A program made the position numbers and the translations under genes. Positions 25,016-34,606 of a DNA stretch of 64,000 nt are shown in pieces; within the stretch, counting starts at the first letter, position 1; each line of letters begins with the position of its first letter. Source of the DNA: Acutalibacter muris. Its GTDB lineage: Bacteria; Bacillota; Clostridia; Oscillospirales; Acutalibacteraceae. The notes beneath the pieces were generated by a model. The model saw nothing but the letters and a program-made list of their open reading frames with translations, was not told where the DNA came from and did not search any database. The stretch covers positions 2,852,001-2,916,000 of the forward strand of contig NZ_CP021422.1 in assembly GCF_002201475.1 (NCBI RefSeq). The letters are read 5' to 3'.

Positions 25016-25433
25016 CGCGCAGGACAAAGATGTGTTCCTCCACACCGTCATTATGCTTCTCTGAGGAATGTCTGCACCCTGGATCAAACTCAATATAAAA
25101 GGTTTCCACACTCCGCACCGGGTCGTAGGTGAACAGCGGATATGCCCGCATTTTACCGCTGTCGCCTAGAATTACCGTAGACGGCTCCGGGCCGACAACC
25201 GTATATTCTGCCTGCGGTGCCTCCAGAAAGTAGGACAGCGGCGCTTTCAGCCCGGTGGCAATTTTCCAGAGGGTCGTCACTGTGGGTACGGACTGTCCTC
25301 GCTCGATTTGGCCCAGCATGGGCTTACTCACATTGGTCAGGGCTGAAGCTTCATCCAGGGAGAGGGCGCGGGTGGTGCGGAGAGTTTTCAGCTTTTCTCC
25401 GATTTTTAGGTTTGTGGGTTCTATGGTTACCAC
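25000..25433 (-). pseudogene. XRE-cupin regulator, C-terminally truncated
   Basis: From GTG 25433 the HTH domain reads KIGEKLKTLRTTRALSLDEA and VSKPMLGQIERGQSVPTVTT. A cupin domain begins with TFYIEFDPGCRHSSEKHNDG and stops in its second strand after HIFVLRGTLRL. From there the sequence belongs to the MobV fragment. About 60 cupin residues are missing. Intact relatives are metabolite-sensing repressors; this one probably cannot bind ligand. Confidence 0.75.
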
Positions 25434-25540
25434 CGCCTTGTATGTTTTTATGCTTTACAAATCAATTATAACATACAAGGGGCAGGGATTCAACTGCAAA
25501 AAAGCAAGTATGTAGCAGCCGCCTCATGGCGGCTGTCTGG

Positions 25541-27205
25541 CTAGTAGGCTGGCGTCCCAAATCCGAGAATCTCATAATACCCTATGGTGTATCGGTTCTC
25601 CTGGCACATATCGCCGGAATTACCCTCAACAGTGTATACGACACCGTTCTCGACTTTCTCCACGATCCCCACATGGTCGGAATCACCGTCCTGTCCATTT
25701 TCATCGTTCCAGTCAAAGAAGATGATATCCCCAGGCCGAGGTTCATGGTTTCTGTCCTGCCACAAGCCCCTATCCTTGAACCACTGGACACCGGTGCCAC
25801 ACCCGGCAAACTTGGGAATAACACCGGCGTCGATATACCCGCACTCATTAGCACACCAACTGACAAAGCAGGCGCACCACTCCACGCGGGAGCCGAAGCC
25901 GTACCACGACCAGTACGGTTGACCACCCACATTGCCAAGCTGGGAGAGCGCTACCGTAACAATTTCGCCATCGCCGGTGCCGATACCATAAAGCACAGCG
26001 CTCCACATACTGCGGTTGCCCTCTGCCAACAATTCGGCAAGCTGCTTGCGCTGGTCAGCATTGAAACGGAAATAATCTGCCATTTCATCGGCGGTCTTGT
26101 GGCTGATGTGGATATAGAGCGTTGTCCTGTTAGTGGTAGTCGTGGTCTGAACAATATGGCCGTTCCCATCGTCCGTTTCAGTCACCACCGTATCTGTGGA
26201 CGTTTCCACGCGGGACGATATCTCGTTCATCTGCCAAAAGATATCCTTTAGGAGCTCCTTCTTGGAATCATCCATGGAGGCTACCTCCTGGGCATTGTCC
26301 GGGTCGGTGGTGGTCTTGACCGCATACACGGCAAGCACCTCCGGCCACACAGCGCGGGAGCCGGACATCTCCAGCACATCATGCCGGGTGCTGGATTTGA
26401 TTGTGTCCAACCGGGCTTCATAGTCCTGATTGATTTCCTGCACCGCTGTCCGCATAGTCTGCCCGGTGCCGGTGTCCTCGCCGGAGAAAAATATCCCGAA
26501 GCAGGAACCGACCAGCAGGCCGATCAAGCAAATGACGATGATCGCCACAACAGCCACCCAGCCACCAGCAATCAGGGCGCTAATTAAAGCCTTTGTTGCG
26601 GCGATTATGGCCTTGACTGCCGAAACAGTAGCCCTGACTGCCGCTTTTAGCGCGGTGACAGTAGCTTTCGCAGCAACGCGAGCGGCCTGTGCCGCCCGGT
26701 GGGATGCTCTTGCCGCAGTCTGGGCGGTGCGCTGAGCAGCTTTTGCAGCCTGTTGGCTGGTTTTGATGGTGGTCTTGGCAGTTTTCTCTGCTGTTTTTAC
26801 TGACCGTCGCGCCGACTTAGCGGCTTTCCTGCTATGGCCTACGGTCTTGACAGTTCCTTTTGAGGAGCGGTAGGAGCGGACGTTTATTTCCTTTTTCAGC
26901 GGGTCAGTTATACGCTCACGATGAAAATGTGATTTTGCTTTGGAGATATCCTCCTTGGCAGAGCTAACCGCCTTTTGTCCTTGCCGATGAAGCTGGTGGT
27001 ATGTTTCATGCAGCACAGTTCCTGTACCCTCTGAAACACGGTCGGCTGCGTACTCGCTTGGTGAATCCTCCGCAGAACAAACGCTATTTTCAGCCTTGCG
27101 TTTTGTGCGGATATAAGCGTCCTTCATGCGCTGGGCGGCGGTGGCGGACTTGTCAATGGCCTTGACCTTGCCTTTCACCACGTTCCGCGTCTTGATGTCA
27201 GGCAT
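25541..27205 (-). CDS. Conjugation cell-wall hydrolase with CHAP domain
   Basis: 554 residues. The N-terminal 200 are very basic, with repeated Lys/Ala/Thr-rich coiled-coil heptads (KAAKSARRSVKTAEKTAKTT style). One transmembrane helix follows (VAVVAIIVICLIGLLVGSCF). The external part ends in a CHAP amidase/endopeptidase domain with catalytic Cys in EWCACFVSWCANECG and His in SDHVGIVEKV. It plays the VirB1 role, opening the cell wall for the transfer channel. It overlaps sortase B upstream. Confidence 0.92.
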   Translation of the reverse strand: MPDIKTRNVVKGKVKAIDKSATAAQRMKDAYIRTKRKAENSVCSAEDSPSEYAADRVSEGTGTVLHETYHQLHRQGQKAVSSAKEDISKAKSHFHRERITDPLKKEINVRSYRSSKGTVKTVGHSRKAAKSARRSVKTAEKTAKTTIKTSQQAAKAAQRTAQTAARASHRAAQAARVAAKATVTALKAAVRATVSAVKAIIAATKALISALIAGGWVAVVAIIVICLIGLLVGSCFGIFFSGEDTGTGQTMRTAVQEINQDYEARLDTIKSSTRHDVLEMSGSRAVWPEVLAVYAVKTTTDPDNAQEVASMDDSKKELLKDIFWQMNEISSRVETSTDTVVTETDDGNGHIVQTTTTTNRTTLYIHISHKTADEMADYFRFNADQRKQLAELLAEGNRSMWSAVLYGIGTGDGEIVTVALSQLGNVGGQPYWSWYGFGSRVEWCACFVSWCANECGYIDAGVIPKFAGCGTGVQWFKDRGLWQDRNHEPRPGDIIFFDWNDENGQDGDSDHVGIVEKVENGVVYTVEGNSGDMCQENRYTIGYYEILGFGTPAY

Positions 27206-28028
27206 CGCCGCCCACCTCCGGGGCCGATTCGGTTTTCTTTGCTACAATTACCATCCGGCCATTATCGCGGCTATATTCGCAGGTGGAGAGCGTAATCAGC
27301 TTGTCACCGTATTCGGCGGTAACGCCAGTGTCGTATAAAGCAAGCTCTTTGCACTTGGCTATAAAATCGTCAAAATCTTCGGGCTTATCAGCCTTGACAA
27401 AGAGGAAATACGGGAAACCCTCGTTGGAATAAGCCACCGTCTTGAAAACTGCGACAACCTCATACTTGCCGAAACCGTCCATGGTGTCAAACTGAATCGT
27501 CTTATGCTCCCGGTAAAAATCTTCGCTCTCATACTTGCACAGGTCAGCGAACATGGAGCCGTCGTCCATGTGGTGTCCGTAAATAATAGTGTTATCAGAA
27601 ACGCCCAACTCGCAATTTTCCTGCACATAGGGAACGCCGTAGTTGCTATACTCTTTATCAAAGTTGTGTTTCAAATAAAAATTCGGGTTGTCAGTGGACT
27701 GCATGACCGGGTAATTGATGTTCGTGTCCTCAATGCGGAGCCAGCCCACAAAATCATTATTCTTCTCATGGATAGCCGCATATTTTTCGGCGGCAGTGAT
27801 TTCCGGCGCGGGCTCGTCAGCAGAAGGCTTATCCTCTGGTCGAGAAGCCTCACCGTCCAGCTGAATATCCAGTTTGGGTTTATCTACCACAAGTTTCGCC
27901 AAAGTTTCAAACGCCTGCGCACTCTGCTGACTGTCCTTTATTTCGCGGCAAAGCATAACGCCCGAGAAAAGCAAAAGAGCGGCAAAAAGCGCCGCCCCTG
28001 CAATCATAATTTTCTGCTTTTCACTCAC
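27198..28028 (-). CDS. Class B sortase
   Basis: 276 residues from GTG 28028, selected by GGAGG 8 bases upstream. One N-terminal transmembrane anchor is followed by the sortase barrel: NNDFVGWLRIEDTNINYPVM, IIYGHHMDDGSMF (catalytic His) and ITLSTCEYSRDNGRM (catalytic Cys in TLSTC and the Arg). ICE sortases of this type attach a surface adhesin; no LPXTG-type substrate gene was found in the window, so the partner may have been lost. Confidence 0.93.
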   Translation of the reverse strand: MSEKQKIMIAGAALFAALLLFSGVMLCREIKDSQQSAQAFETLAKLVVDKPKLDIQLDGEASRPEDKPSADEPAPEITAAEKYAAIHEKNNDFVGWLRIEDTNINYPVMQSTDNPNFYLKHNFDKEYSNYGVPYVQENCELGVSDNTIIYGHHMDDGSMFADLCKYESEDFYREHKTIQFDTMDGFGKYEVVAVFKTVAYSNEGFPYFLFVKADKPEDFDDFIAKCKELALYDTGVTAEYGDKLITLSTCEYSRDNGRMVIVAKKTESAPEVGGDA

Positions 28029-30369
28029 GACTTTCACCTCCAAAAACGCCTTCACCGGGCTTCGTGGTCATAAGCTGATATAGCTTTGTATCTTTCGGAA
28101 AACGGTTGACAAACGGCACCAGCGCCGAGCCGTACTTGATAAGCCCGCACCCGGCATCGGCGTTGGTGATATAGCTCATCTGCTCGCCGAAAATATTCAG
28201 CAGCCGTGCCAGCTTTTCCCGGTCGCTTGCAGCCCGATTCAGCATGACAATAAACTCCGAGTTAGAAAGCATGGTGCTGGCCTGCACAGAATCCAGCAGA
28301 TATTCCACGTTTTGCGTGATGGCTGTGGGATATGCGTTGCGCTTGCGGAATTGCCGCCATGCGGAGTTAAAGAAAGCGCCGCTATACTCGTTCTCGAATA
28401 CAACGTGAAATTCATCTATAAAAACATGAGTGCGCTTGCCTTTCTTCCAGTTCAGCGTAACGCGGTTGAGAATGGTATCAGTAATGACCAGCAGGCCCGT
28501 GGGCTTGAGCTGCGTCCCCAGGTCGTGGATATCAAAGACCAACACCCGCTTGTCCAAGTCTACGGTGCTTGCGTGGCCGAACACATCCAAGGAACCTGTG
28601 GTGAACAGTTCCAAAGACAGTGCGATCTCCTTGGCTTTTTCCTCCGGCTGTTTGAGCAGCATTTCCCGCAAAGTGCAGAGAGTGGGAACCGTGCCGTTAC
28701 GCGCGGCCTCCTGATACACAGCGGCGGTGCAGCGGTCAATAATGGACTTGTGCTGCGGGCCAACGCCATTCTTGTCTATCTGTTCAATCAACGACATGAT
28801 AAACTGTGATTTCTCCACAATGGGGTTGTTCTCGCCGTAACCGTCCACCATATACATGGCATTGAGCCGGTCTTTGCCTCCTGCCGCCACACGGATTACG
28901 CTCCCGGTTTCCGGCCCCATGGCCTGCACCAGCGGGGCAAATTCGCCTTCGGGGTCGCAAATGAGAATGTCATCTTCGGTATTCAGAATGAGGAAAGTGA
29001 TATGTTCCTTTGCGGAGAAAGACTTACCAGAACCGGGTACGCCCAGCAGAAACGCCGACTGGTTCAGCAGATTTTCCTTGTTGCACATGATAAGATTGTG
29101 TGAAATCGCATTTTCCCCAAAATAAATGCCGCCTTTGTCCTGAATCTCCTGCACCTTAAAGGGCATGAAAACCGCAAGGCTCTCGGTGGTCAAAGTGCGG
29201 AAGGCGTTGATTTTTCTTGTCCCAATGGGCAGCACCGTATTCAGCCCATCAAGCTGCTGGAATTTCAGTGCCGCGAGTTGGCACATATGCTTGCGGGCTA
29301 CGGCAAGGACAGCTTCGGTATCGCTGTCGAGCTGCTCCTTGGTGTCGGCGGTCAGCACCATGGTAATCACTGCGAACATCATACGCTGGTCGCGGGTAGT
29401 CAGGTCGTCCAGGAATTCCTTGGCTTCCTTGCGCTGGAGTTCCATGTCATAAGGTACAACGGCGGAAAAGTTGTTGTTGGCGTTCTGCCTGCGCTGCCAG
29501 TTGGTGATGTTGGTTTCCACACCCAGCAGACGGTTCTCCACCTCGCGCACGGCTTCATCAGTGGGAATGGGCAGAACGTCAATGGACAGCATCATGTTGC
29601 GGTTAAAATCGGTCAGTTCCGTCACCATGATATCCTTGATATAACTGGCGTAATCTTTCAGAAAAATAACCCGGCAAAACTTCTCGCCGAGTTTCAAGTG
29701 ATCGCTGTTCTTTTCGATAGAATCCGGGCAGATATAATCGCGGTAGTCGTGGCCTTTCTTCATCATGTCATGCGCGTCAAAGTGGAAAGCCGCTTCTTCC
29801 CCGGCGCGGTAGAAGTCGTGGAGAACGCGCAGCCGCTCTGTGGCATTCATCTCCACGCACTTGGAGCCGAGGGCCGCAAAGTGGGAAATCAGGTCAGCGC
29901 CTACGCGGGAAAAGTAGGTGCGGGCCTCCTCGATATCCTTTTTGGCAACGGTAATAATGATATATTTCTCCTGCATGATACCGTTTGCGCCGGTGGCCTT
30001 GTCCAGCAGCATTTGATTGTACTCCTTGCGGTAAACGTCCCGCTCGTCGCCGCGCATGGGCATAAGAATGGACTGCTCAAAATTGGCCTTGTTCAGCCTG
30101 CGGTTATTGATGGTGAGCTTGGCAGTTGCACCAGAATCCAGGCTGTTCAGCAGCTCAGAATAGGATAGGAACATGGATTCCTTGTCCTCCCGGCTGGCCA
30201 CCTGATAGTTGATGTCCGTAAACTGGTATGCCTTGGAAAACTTGCTGCCCACCATGAAAATACCGTCGCTCCAAATGCGGCGGATGGGAATGAAATCCTG
30301 CACCTTGCGGGGGACGCTATAACGCTCCTTGTCCTGCTTTAACATGGATTGAATGATCTTAATGCTCAC
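28021..30369 (-). CDS. VirB4-type conjugation ATPase
   Basis: 782 residues, full length. The N-terminal region (DFIPIRRIWSDGIFMVGSKF) precedes the ATPase with Walker A FLLGVPGSGKSFSAK, Walker B LVFDIHDLG region and THVFIDEFHVVFENEYSG. VirB4 energises assembly of the type IV secretion channel. It overlaps prgI by 4 bases and the sortase gene at the other end, an ICE operon layout. This gene looks intact, unlike VirD4. Confidence 0.96.
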   Translation of the reverse strand: MSIKIIQSMLKQDKERYSVPRKVQDFIPIRRIWSDGIFMVGSKFSKAYQFTDINYQVASREDKESMFLSYSELLNSLDSGATAKLTINNRRLNKANFEQSILMPMRGDERDVYRKEYNQMLLDKATGANGIMQEKYIIITVAKKDIEEARTYFSRVGADLISHFAALGSKCVEMNATERLRVLHDFYRAGEEAAFHFDAHDMMKKGHDYRDYICPDSIEKNSDHLKLGEKFCRVIFLKDYASYIKDIMVTELTDFNRNMMLSIDVLPIPTDEAVREVENRLLGVETNITNWQRRQNANNNFSAVVPYDMELQRKEAKEFLDDLTTRDQRMMFAVITMVLTADTKEQLDSDTEAVLAVARKHMCQLAALKFQQLDGLNTVLPIGTRKINAFRTLTTESLAVFMPFKVQEIQDKGGIYFGENAISHNLIMCNKENLLNQSAFLLGVPGSGKSFSAKEHITFLILNTEDDILICDPEGEFAPLVQAMGPETGSVIRVAAGGKDRLNAMYMVDGYGENNPIVEKSQFIMSLIEQIDKNGVGPQHKSIIDRCTAAVYQEAARNGTVPTLCTLREMLLKQPEEKAKEIALSLELFTTGSLDVFGHASTVDLDKRVLVFDIHDLGTQLKPTGLLVITDTILNRVTLNWKKGKRTHVFIDEFHVVFENEYSGAFFNSAWRQFRKRNAYPTAITQNVEYLLDSVQASTMLSNSEFIVMLNRAASDREKLARLLNIFGEQMSYITNADAGCGLIKYGSALVPFVNRFPKDTKLYQLMTTKPGEGVFGGESRE

Positions 30370-30713
30370 TTATTTTCCTCCTTTGTCAGAGTATCTTTCA
30401 GCGCTTCGTAGTAAATGTTGTTAGCTTCAAACCGTATCTGCCGGGGTTCCAGCAACTCCGATTTCAGCCAAGCCCAAATAAACTGCTCGGCGGTCATGCC
30501 GTGGTAGGTGATGAAACCCAGTGCGGCAAATGGGGCCGCGCCGAGAATACACACCCATGACACGGTTTCTGTACCCATATAGGGCTTGAGTAAGAAGTAC
30601 AGCCCCACGGCAACGCCGATTGCCAAAATGGAGAAAATGAACTGCCGCATACTCAGGCCGAAAAACATACTCTCTGTATAGTTGCGAATCTCACGGTTAA
30701 TTTTGACTTCCAT
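30366..30713 (-). CDS. PrgI-family (VirB3-like) protein
   Basis: 115 residues. INREIRNYTESMFFGLSMRQ is the PrgI signature, followed by two transmembrane helices (about 25-70). It is the small inner-membrane component next to VirB4 and overlaps it by 4 bases. Confidence 0.93.
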   Translation of the reverse strand: MEVKINREIRNYTESMFFGLSMRQFIFSILAIGVAVGLYFLLKPYMGTETVSWVCILGAAPFAALGFITYHGMTAEQFIWAWLKSELLEPRQIRFEANNIYYEALKDTLTKEENK

Positions 30714-30719
30714 ATTGAC

Positions 30720-31304
30720 CTACCTCTCCTGTTCCTTTGACGGTTTTGCTTTCGGCTGAAGCTGGGTGGGGCTTTCGCCGCTCTCCGGGCGAACAAGGTC
30801 CAACCGGCTGGCAGCATAGATAGCGTTATCATTAAGCTGGCGCTGCCACGCCTGTTCGCTGGGCGACCAGTGGAAGCCGCTGCGTTTCAAGGCGGTGCGT
30901 TGTTCCTCGGTGGGCTTTTCGTCAAAGAGAAGCTGCAAACGGTTGTTATCCGTGTTCGCTACGGCTTCACCGCCGTCAAACTTCCAGCCCACATAGCCTA
31001 ATTCCTGGCTTGCGGAAAGCTGCTCAATCCGCTGCTTCAAGCGGCGGATTTCAGCATTGTTATTGGACAGCTCATAGGACGGAAACGGCGCAGTTACCCA
31101 GGAATACCCGGTGCGCACGGCTTCGTCCATCCGCTCGGCGGTTTCCTCGGATACGCCGGGGCACCCATGGGCCGTGCCGTTTTTGCGGTAAAAACTGTTG
31201 ACAGACTTCATAAATTCCTGCCGTTTCTGGCAGGCTTCCAGTTTTGCGGTCAATTTCTCGACGGCCTGGGGGTCGTCGCTGCTGATTGCATGATTGTAAC
31301 CCAT
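30720..31304 (-). CDS. DUF3560-like ICE protein
   Basis: 194 residues. A C-terminal block (GYVGWKFDGGEAVANTDNNR then SGFHWSPSEQAWQRQLNDNA) resembles the end of DUF3560 proteins found on ICEs and plasmids. The N-terminal half is a charged coiled-coil region. Soluble; role in transfer unknown. It sits between virB6 and prgI in the transfer operon, as in related ICEs. Confidence 0.65.
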   Translation of the reverse strand: MGYNHAISSDDPQAVEKLTAKLEACQKRQEFMKSVNSFYRKNGTAHGCPGVSEETAERMDEAVRTGYSWVTAPFPSYELSNNNAEIRRLKQRIEQLSASQELGYVGWKFDGGEAVANTDNNRLQLLFDEKPTEEQRTALKRSGFHWSPSEQAWQRQLNDNAIYAASRLDLVRPESGESPTQLQPKAKPSKEQER

Positions 31305-31321
31305 AGAAAAACTTCCTTTCT

Positions 31322-32158
31322 TTATAATCCCATCATCTCCCGCACCACGCGGTCGGCCATCTTGACCGCGCCCACGAGGACGAGCATATTAAACACCAGT
31401 TCTCCGATATAGCTCCACACCATGGAAACCGCCGCAGCGTCCGGGTCTACCACTGGTGGCGCGGACGCGAACAGGGAGAAGATAATGCAGGCCAGGACAA
31501 TGACCGCGCCCTCCAAACAGACGGCGGCATAGCTCTTAATAAAGCTCTTGCCTACATTCTGCGACGGCTCCCCGGCGAACGTGGAGAGTGGCACCGGCGC
31601 GATAGCGGTGTAAAGATATAGCTTGAAAAACCTTCCGTAGACGGTCATAATCATTACGAAAGACAATACGGTAATGAACAGACCGCCGATCAGGGTCACC
31701 GCCCATAGCGGGATGGATTCAAAGAAACCGCAGTCCTCCACGGCAGTCACGATTTCGTCCGGCAGTATCGTCCGTGAAGCAGCCCCAAAACCGGCAGCAC
31801 CCATAATAGTGTCTATCATCCCCTGGACGATTCGGAATAGCGCCATCATCAGCTCCAATCCGTAAGTGATAAGCCCTTTTGCCAAAGCAAAGCGGATAAA
31901 CAGCTTTAAGGCGTGTTCCGGCTTTTTGACCTCCACAAAGCTGCCGCAGGTTTTCATCACGCCGACCACAAAGAACAGCACCAGCAGCGCCAGCCCTATG
32001 GCCTGCACCGCGCCGTGGATATTGACAATGACATTCCATATCGTGCCGCCCTTGAAGGTTTCGGGCGACTGCGTGATTAACTGCCAAATCTCGGCCAGCT
32101 TGCTGTTCCAGGTTTCCAGAGCGTTTTCGAGATTCTGTACGACCCAATTATCTGACAA
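31322..32158 (-). CDS. VirB6/TrbL-like conjugation membrane protein
   Basis: 278 residues with about six transmembrane helices (for example IGLALLVLFFVVGVM, VTLIGGLFITVLSFVMI, VILACIIFSLFAS). YLYTAIAPVPLSTFAGEPSQ is a conserved block of the ICE VirB6/TrbL family. It forms the polytopic core of the transfer channel. Good RBS (AGGAGG) before ATG. Confidence 0.92.
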   Translation of the reverse strand: MSDNWVVQNLENALETWNSKLAEIWQLITQSPETFKGGTIWNVIVNIHGAVQAIGLALLVLFFVVGVMKTCGSFVEVKKPEHALKLFIRFALAKGLITYGLELMMALFRIVQGMIDTIMGAAGFGAASRTILPDEIVTAVEDCGFFESIPLWAVTLIGGLFITVLSFVMIMTVYGRFFKLYLYTAIAPVPLSTFAGEPSQNVGKSFIKSYAAVCLEGAVIVLACIIFSLFASAPPVVDPDAAAVSMVWSYIGELVFNMLVLVGAVKMADRVVREMMGL

Positions 32159-32229
32159 AAGATTTCCTCCTTTCGCGCATATAGGGCCGAGCCGTCCAGC
32201 GCGGCCCGCCCGTATGCTGCATATTCTGC

Positions 32230-32445
32230 CTATCTACTGTCCCGGTCGGGCGCATTACGGATCACGCCATATACATCATCCACAAAATATCGCCCGGCAA
32301 AGGGATTGAACATCGCATGGCATTTTGTGCCGTTGTATTCCGCCAGATAATCATTGTTGCCCAGCTTCTTAATAATGGTTGCCTCGCCGAGAACATGGGT
32401 TTCGCCCTGCTTCAAAGAGTGAATATAGCACTCGCATTTTTCCAT
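32230..32445 (-). CDS. Small ICE protein of unknown function
   Basis: 71 residues (MEKCECYIHSLKQGETHVLG onward, KCHAMFNPFAGRYFVDDVYG). It lies between maff2 and virB6, where related ICEs also carry a protein of this size. Probably cytoplasmic. No domain recognised. Confidence 0.65.
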   Translation of the reverse strand: MEKCECYIHSLKQGETHVLGEATIIKKLGNNDYLAEYNGTKCHAMFNPFAGRYFVDDVYGVIRNAPDRDSR

Positions 32446-32461
32446 AGTGATCCCCCTCCAT

Positions 32462-32812
32462 TTAGCCCGTGATAAGGGTCAGAATTTCCTTCGCAAAAGT
32501 AATGACAATGCCGCCTGCCAAAGTCAGAAAGCCATTGGAGCGCTGGCTGGGGTCGTGGCTCTGCAAGGAAAGCCCGACCTGCACAATACCCCAACCCAGC
32601 AGAATCAAGCCCACGGCACGGATCAGGCCGAAGATGAAATCGGACAGGTTGTTCACCACGGCGATAGGGTCGCCAGCGGCAAAGGCCGTCATGGAGCAGC
32701 CCAGCAGTACGGCCAGAGCCAGCACCATAGAGCAGTACAAGCGGAAGCCTCTCTTTACCTTACCGGGCATGGGCAGTTTTGTGGTCTGAGTGTTTTTAGC
32801 AATTTTCTTCAT
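32462..32812 (-). CDS. Maff2-family membrane protein
   Basis: 116 residues. A signal-like first helix (CSMVLALAVLLGCSMTAFAA) is followed by GDPIAVVNNLSDFIFGLIRA and another helix pair; the spacing resembles a pilin-like VirB2 subunit. Maff2 proteins are constant partners of VirB6 and VirB4 in Tn1549-type ICEs. Confidence 0.9.
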   Translation of the reverse strand: MKKIAKNTQTTKLPMPGKVKRGFRLYCSMVLALAVLLGCSMTAFAAGDPIAVVNNLSDFIFGLIRAVGLILLGWGIVQVGLSLQSHDPSQRSNGFLTLAGGIVITFAKEILTLITG

Positions 32813-32830
32813 AGTAAAATCCTCCGTTTT

Positions 32831-33934
32831 TCATAAAAATAGAGCTTCCACGTCCTCATCGGACAGAAGCTCATAATCGGTTTGTTCAGTTGCAATTTCC
32901 GGCAAATCCTTACTCGTATTTCCGGCAAAAGATATGCTGGCAATAACGTAATCAGTTTTGCCATGTTCATATGGCTTTGCTCTGCCATCCGCAGAAAGCG
33001 TCACGTTAGGGTGCTTTAGAATGTCGTACTTCTCGTCAAGAATAGGCCGCTCCCCGCGGATAAACAACAGCGCATAGCGGTTATCCAACATACGCACCTC
33101 GGCGGCATCCAGCAGCTCGCGGCCCGCGATCTGCCAGTTGGTGGAATAGCTGCCAGAGTGCCCTTTGGACTGGCCATAGGTGTTCATGTCGATGGTTTCC
33201 TTACCCAGCAGCTCCGACACATACTTGTGGGTGGACTGCTCATTGCCGCCCAAATAAAGGAACTCGTCGCAATTCCCTATGATGGATTCCCACTGCTTTT
33301 CAAACAGTGCCTTTAGCTGAGCGATATTTTGCAAGATGATGGATACGCTTATATTTCTCGAACGCATGACTGCCAAAATCTTGTCAAAATCATCCGGCAG
33401 CGAAACATTGGGGAACTCGTCCATCAGGAAATGCACCGGCACGGGCAGGCTACCGCCGTACTTGTAATCTGCCAGCCAGAACAGTTGTTGGAATAGCTGG
33501 GTGTATAGGATGGAAACAAGGAAATTGAAGCTGGTGTCGTTATCAGGAATGAGCGCAAACAGCGCCACCTTTTTCTCACCCAGGGAGGGCAAGTACAGTT
33601 CATCCGTGGCGGTCAGTGCCGCAAGCGAGCGAAGGTTGAATTTCTCCAACCTTGCCGCCAGGGTGATTTGGATGGATTTCAAGGTCTTAGCGCTGCCGGA
33701 GTGATAGTCCTTATAATATTTCACCGCGATATGCTCCGGGTCGCGCATTTCCAGCCGTTCAAACAGCTCGTCCAGCGGGGATTGATAGGTGTCGTCGTCC
33801 TCGCGCACCTCCGCTGCCCGCAGCATTTCCATGACCATGGGGAAGTTCTGCTCGTCGGGCGGCGCTTCGTAGTGAAGATAGAACACCAGCGCCAGCAGCC
33901 AGCCCTTGACACGCCAGATAGAAGTGGTAGCCAT
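32831..33934 (-). pseudogene. In-frame deletion fusion: relaxase N-terminus to VirD4 C-terminus
   Basis: 367 residues. The first 13, MATTSIWRVKGWL, are the characteristic start of Tn1549-type relaxases, and the gene lies directly after mobC, the relaxase's normal position. From LALVFYLHYEAPPDEQNF onward the protein is the C-terminal half of the VirD4 coupling ATPase: VHFLMDEFPNVSLPDDFDKI (Walker B), SRNISVSIILQNIAQLKALF and LLFIRGERPILDEKYDI. The relaxase body and the VirD4 N-terminus with membrane anchor and Walker A are missing. The fusion can neither nick oriT nor couple DNA to the channel, so self-transfer should fail. Confidence 0.88.
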
Positions 33935-33937
33935 GGA

Positions 33938-34267
33938 CTACTCCATGGGACGGGGCAGGACAACAGCCTCCGTGATCTTTTTCACCGCTGATTCAAACTC
34001 CCGCACACTGGCGTCGTACCGCTGCACGTCCAGCACATTCAGCGTGTGGGCCTTCTGCGCGATCTGATTCAGATTATTGCCTACCCGGTACAGTTCCCTC
34101 ATCATTGAGAAGTAATCAGGCGGGGGAGCGTCGCGGGGGACGCTGCCATTGATAAGGTGGCGCAGATATGCTTCACGGGACAGGCGGCTTTTGCGGACGC
34201 GCTTATTCAGCGATTCCGCTTCTTTGCGGTTGAGTCGCACCTTGATTTCGATATTCCTGCTGTTCAA
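33938..34267 (-). CDS. mobC: MobC-like relaxosome accessory protein
   Basis: 109 residues from TTG 34267, preceded by AAAGGA; an ATG at 34360 would extend it by 31 residues that lack family character. NIEIKVRLNRKEAESLNKRV is a ribbon-helix-helix-like start. LSREAYLRHLINGSVP and LYRVGNNLNQIAQKAHTLNV are MobC motifs. MobC helps the relaxase open the nicking site. The relaxase gene itself has been deleted immediately downstream. Confidence 0.88.
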   Translation of the reverse strand: MNSRNIEIKVRLNRKEAESLNKRVRKSRLSREAYLRHLINGSVPRDAPPPDYFSMMRELYRVGNNLNQIAQKAHTLNVLDVQRYDASVREFESAVKKITEAVVLPRPME

Positions 34268-34411
34268 ATTTAACCATCCTTTCCAAAGGGGTTTCAGGGG
34301 ATTTTCCCCTGACAAGCTGCCTTTTGTCCCCAAAAGGCGATGCTTGCTGGTATAGTACATCCCGTTCGCCCCGAGGGGTCGAACATGGGGGACACTGACC
34401 GAAAAATGAGG

Positions 34412-34606
34412 TCAGCGTTCATGACCCCGGCTGCGCGGCTTCAATACCGACTTGATATCCACGCCGGTAAAAGCGTCCGCGTCCAGCACATGAACGCCGT
34501 TTTTCCACGCTGTTCTGACTAAACCTTCGGCTTCGGCATGGCAGCCCGCTTCGATCTCTACGGTCTTTTGCAGCGTTTCCGTGATGGTAACTTCATAGGT
34601 TTTCAC
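34412..34606 (-). CDS. DpnD/PcfM-type small protein
   Basis: 64 residues: MKTYEVTITETLQKTVEIEA, then EAEGLVRTAWKNGVHVLDAD. This is the DpnD/PcfM C-terminal domain, common in conjugative elements; role unknown. It overlaps the primase-like gene by 4 bases. Confidence 0.8.
   Translation of the reverse strand: MKTYEVTITETLQKTVEIEAGCHAEAEGLVRTAWKNGVHVLDADAFTGVDIKSVLKPRSRGHER

Noticed and set aside
34281..34345. A 31-residue N-terminal extension of MobC from ATG 34360
   Set aside because: The extension reads through palindromic non-coding sequence and lacks similarity; TTG 34267 has a better RBS position.
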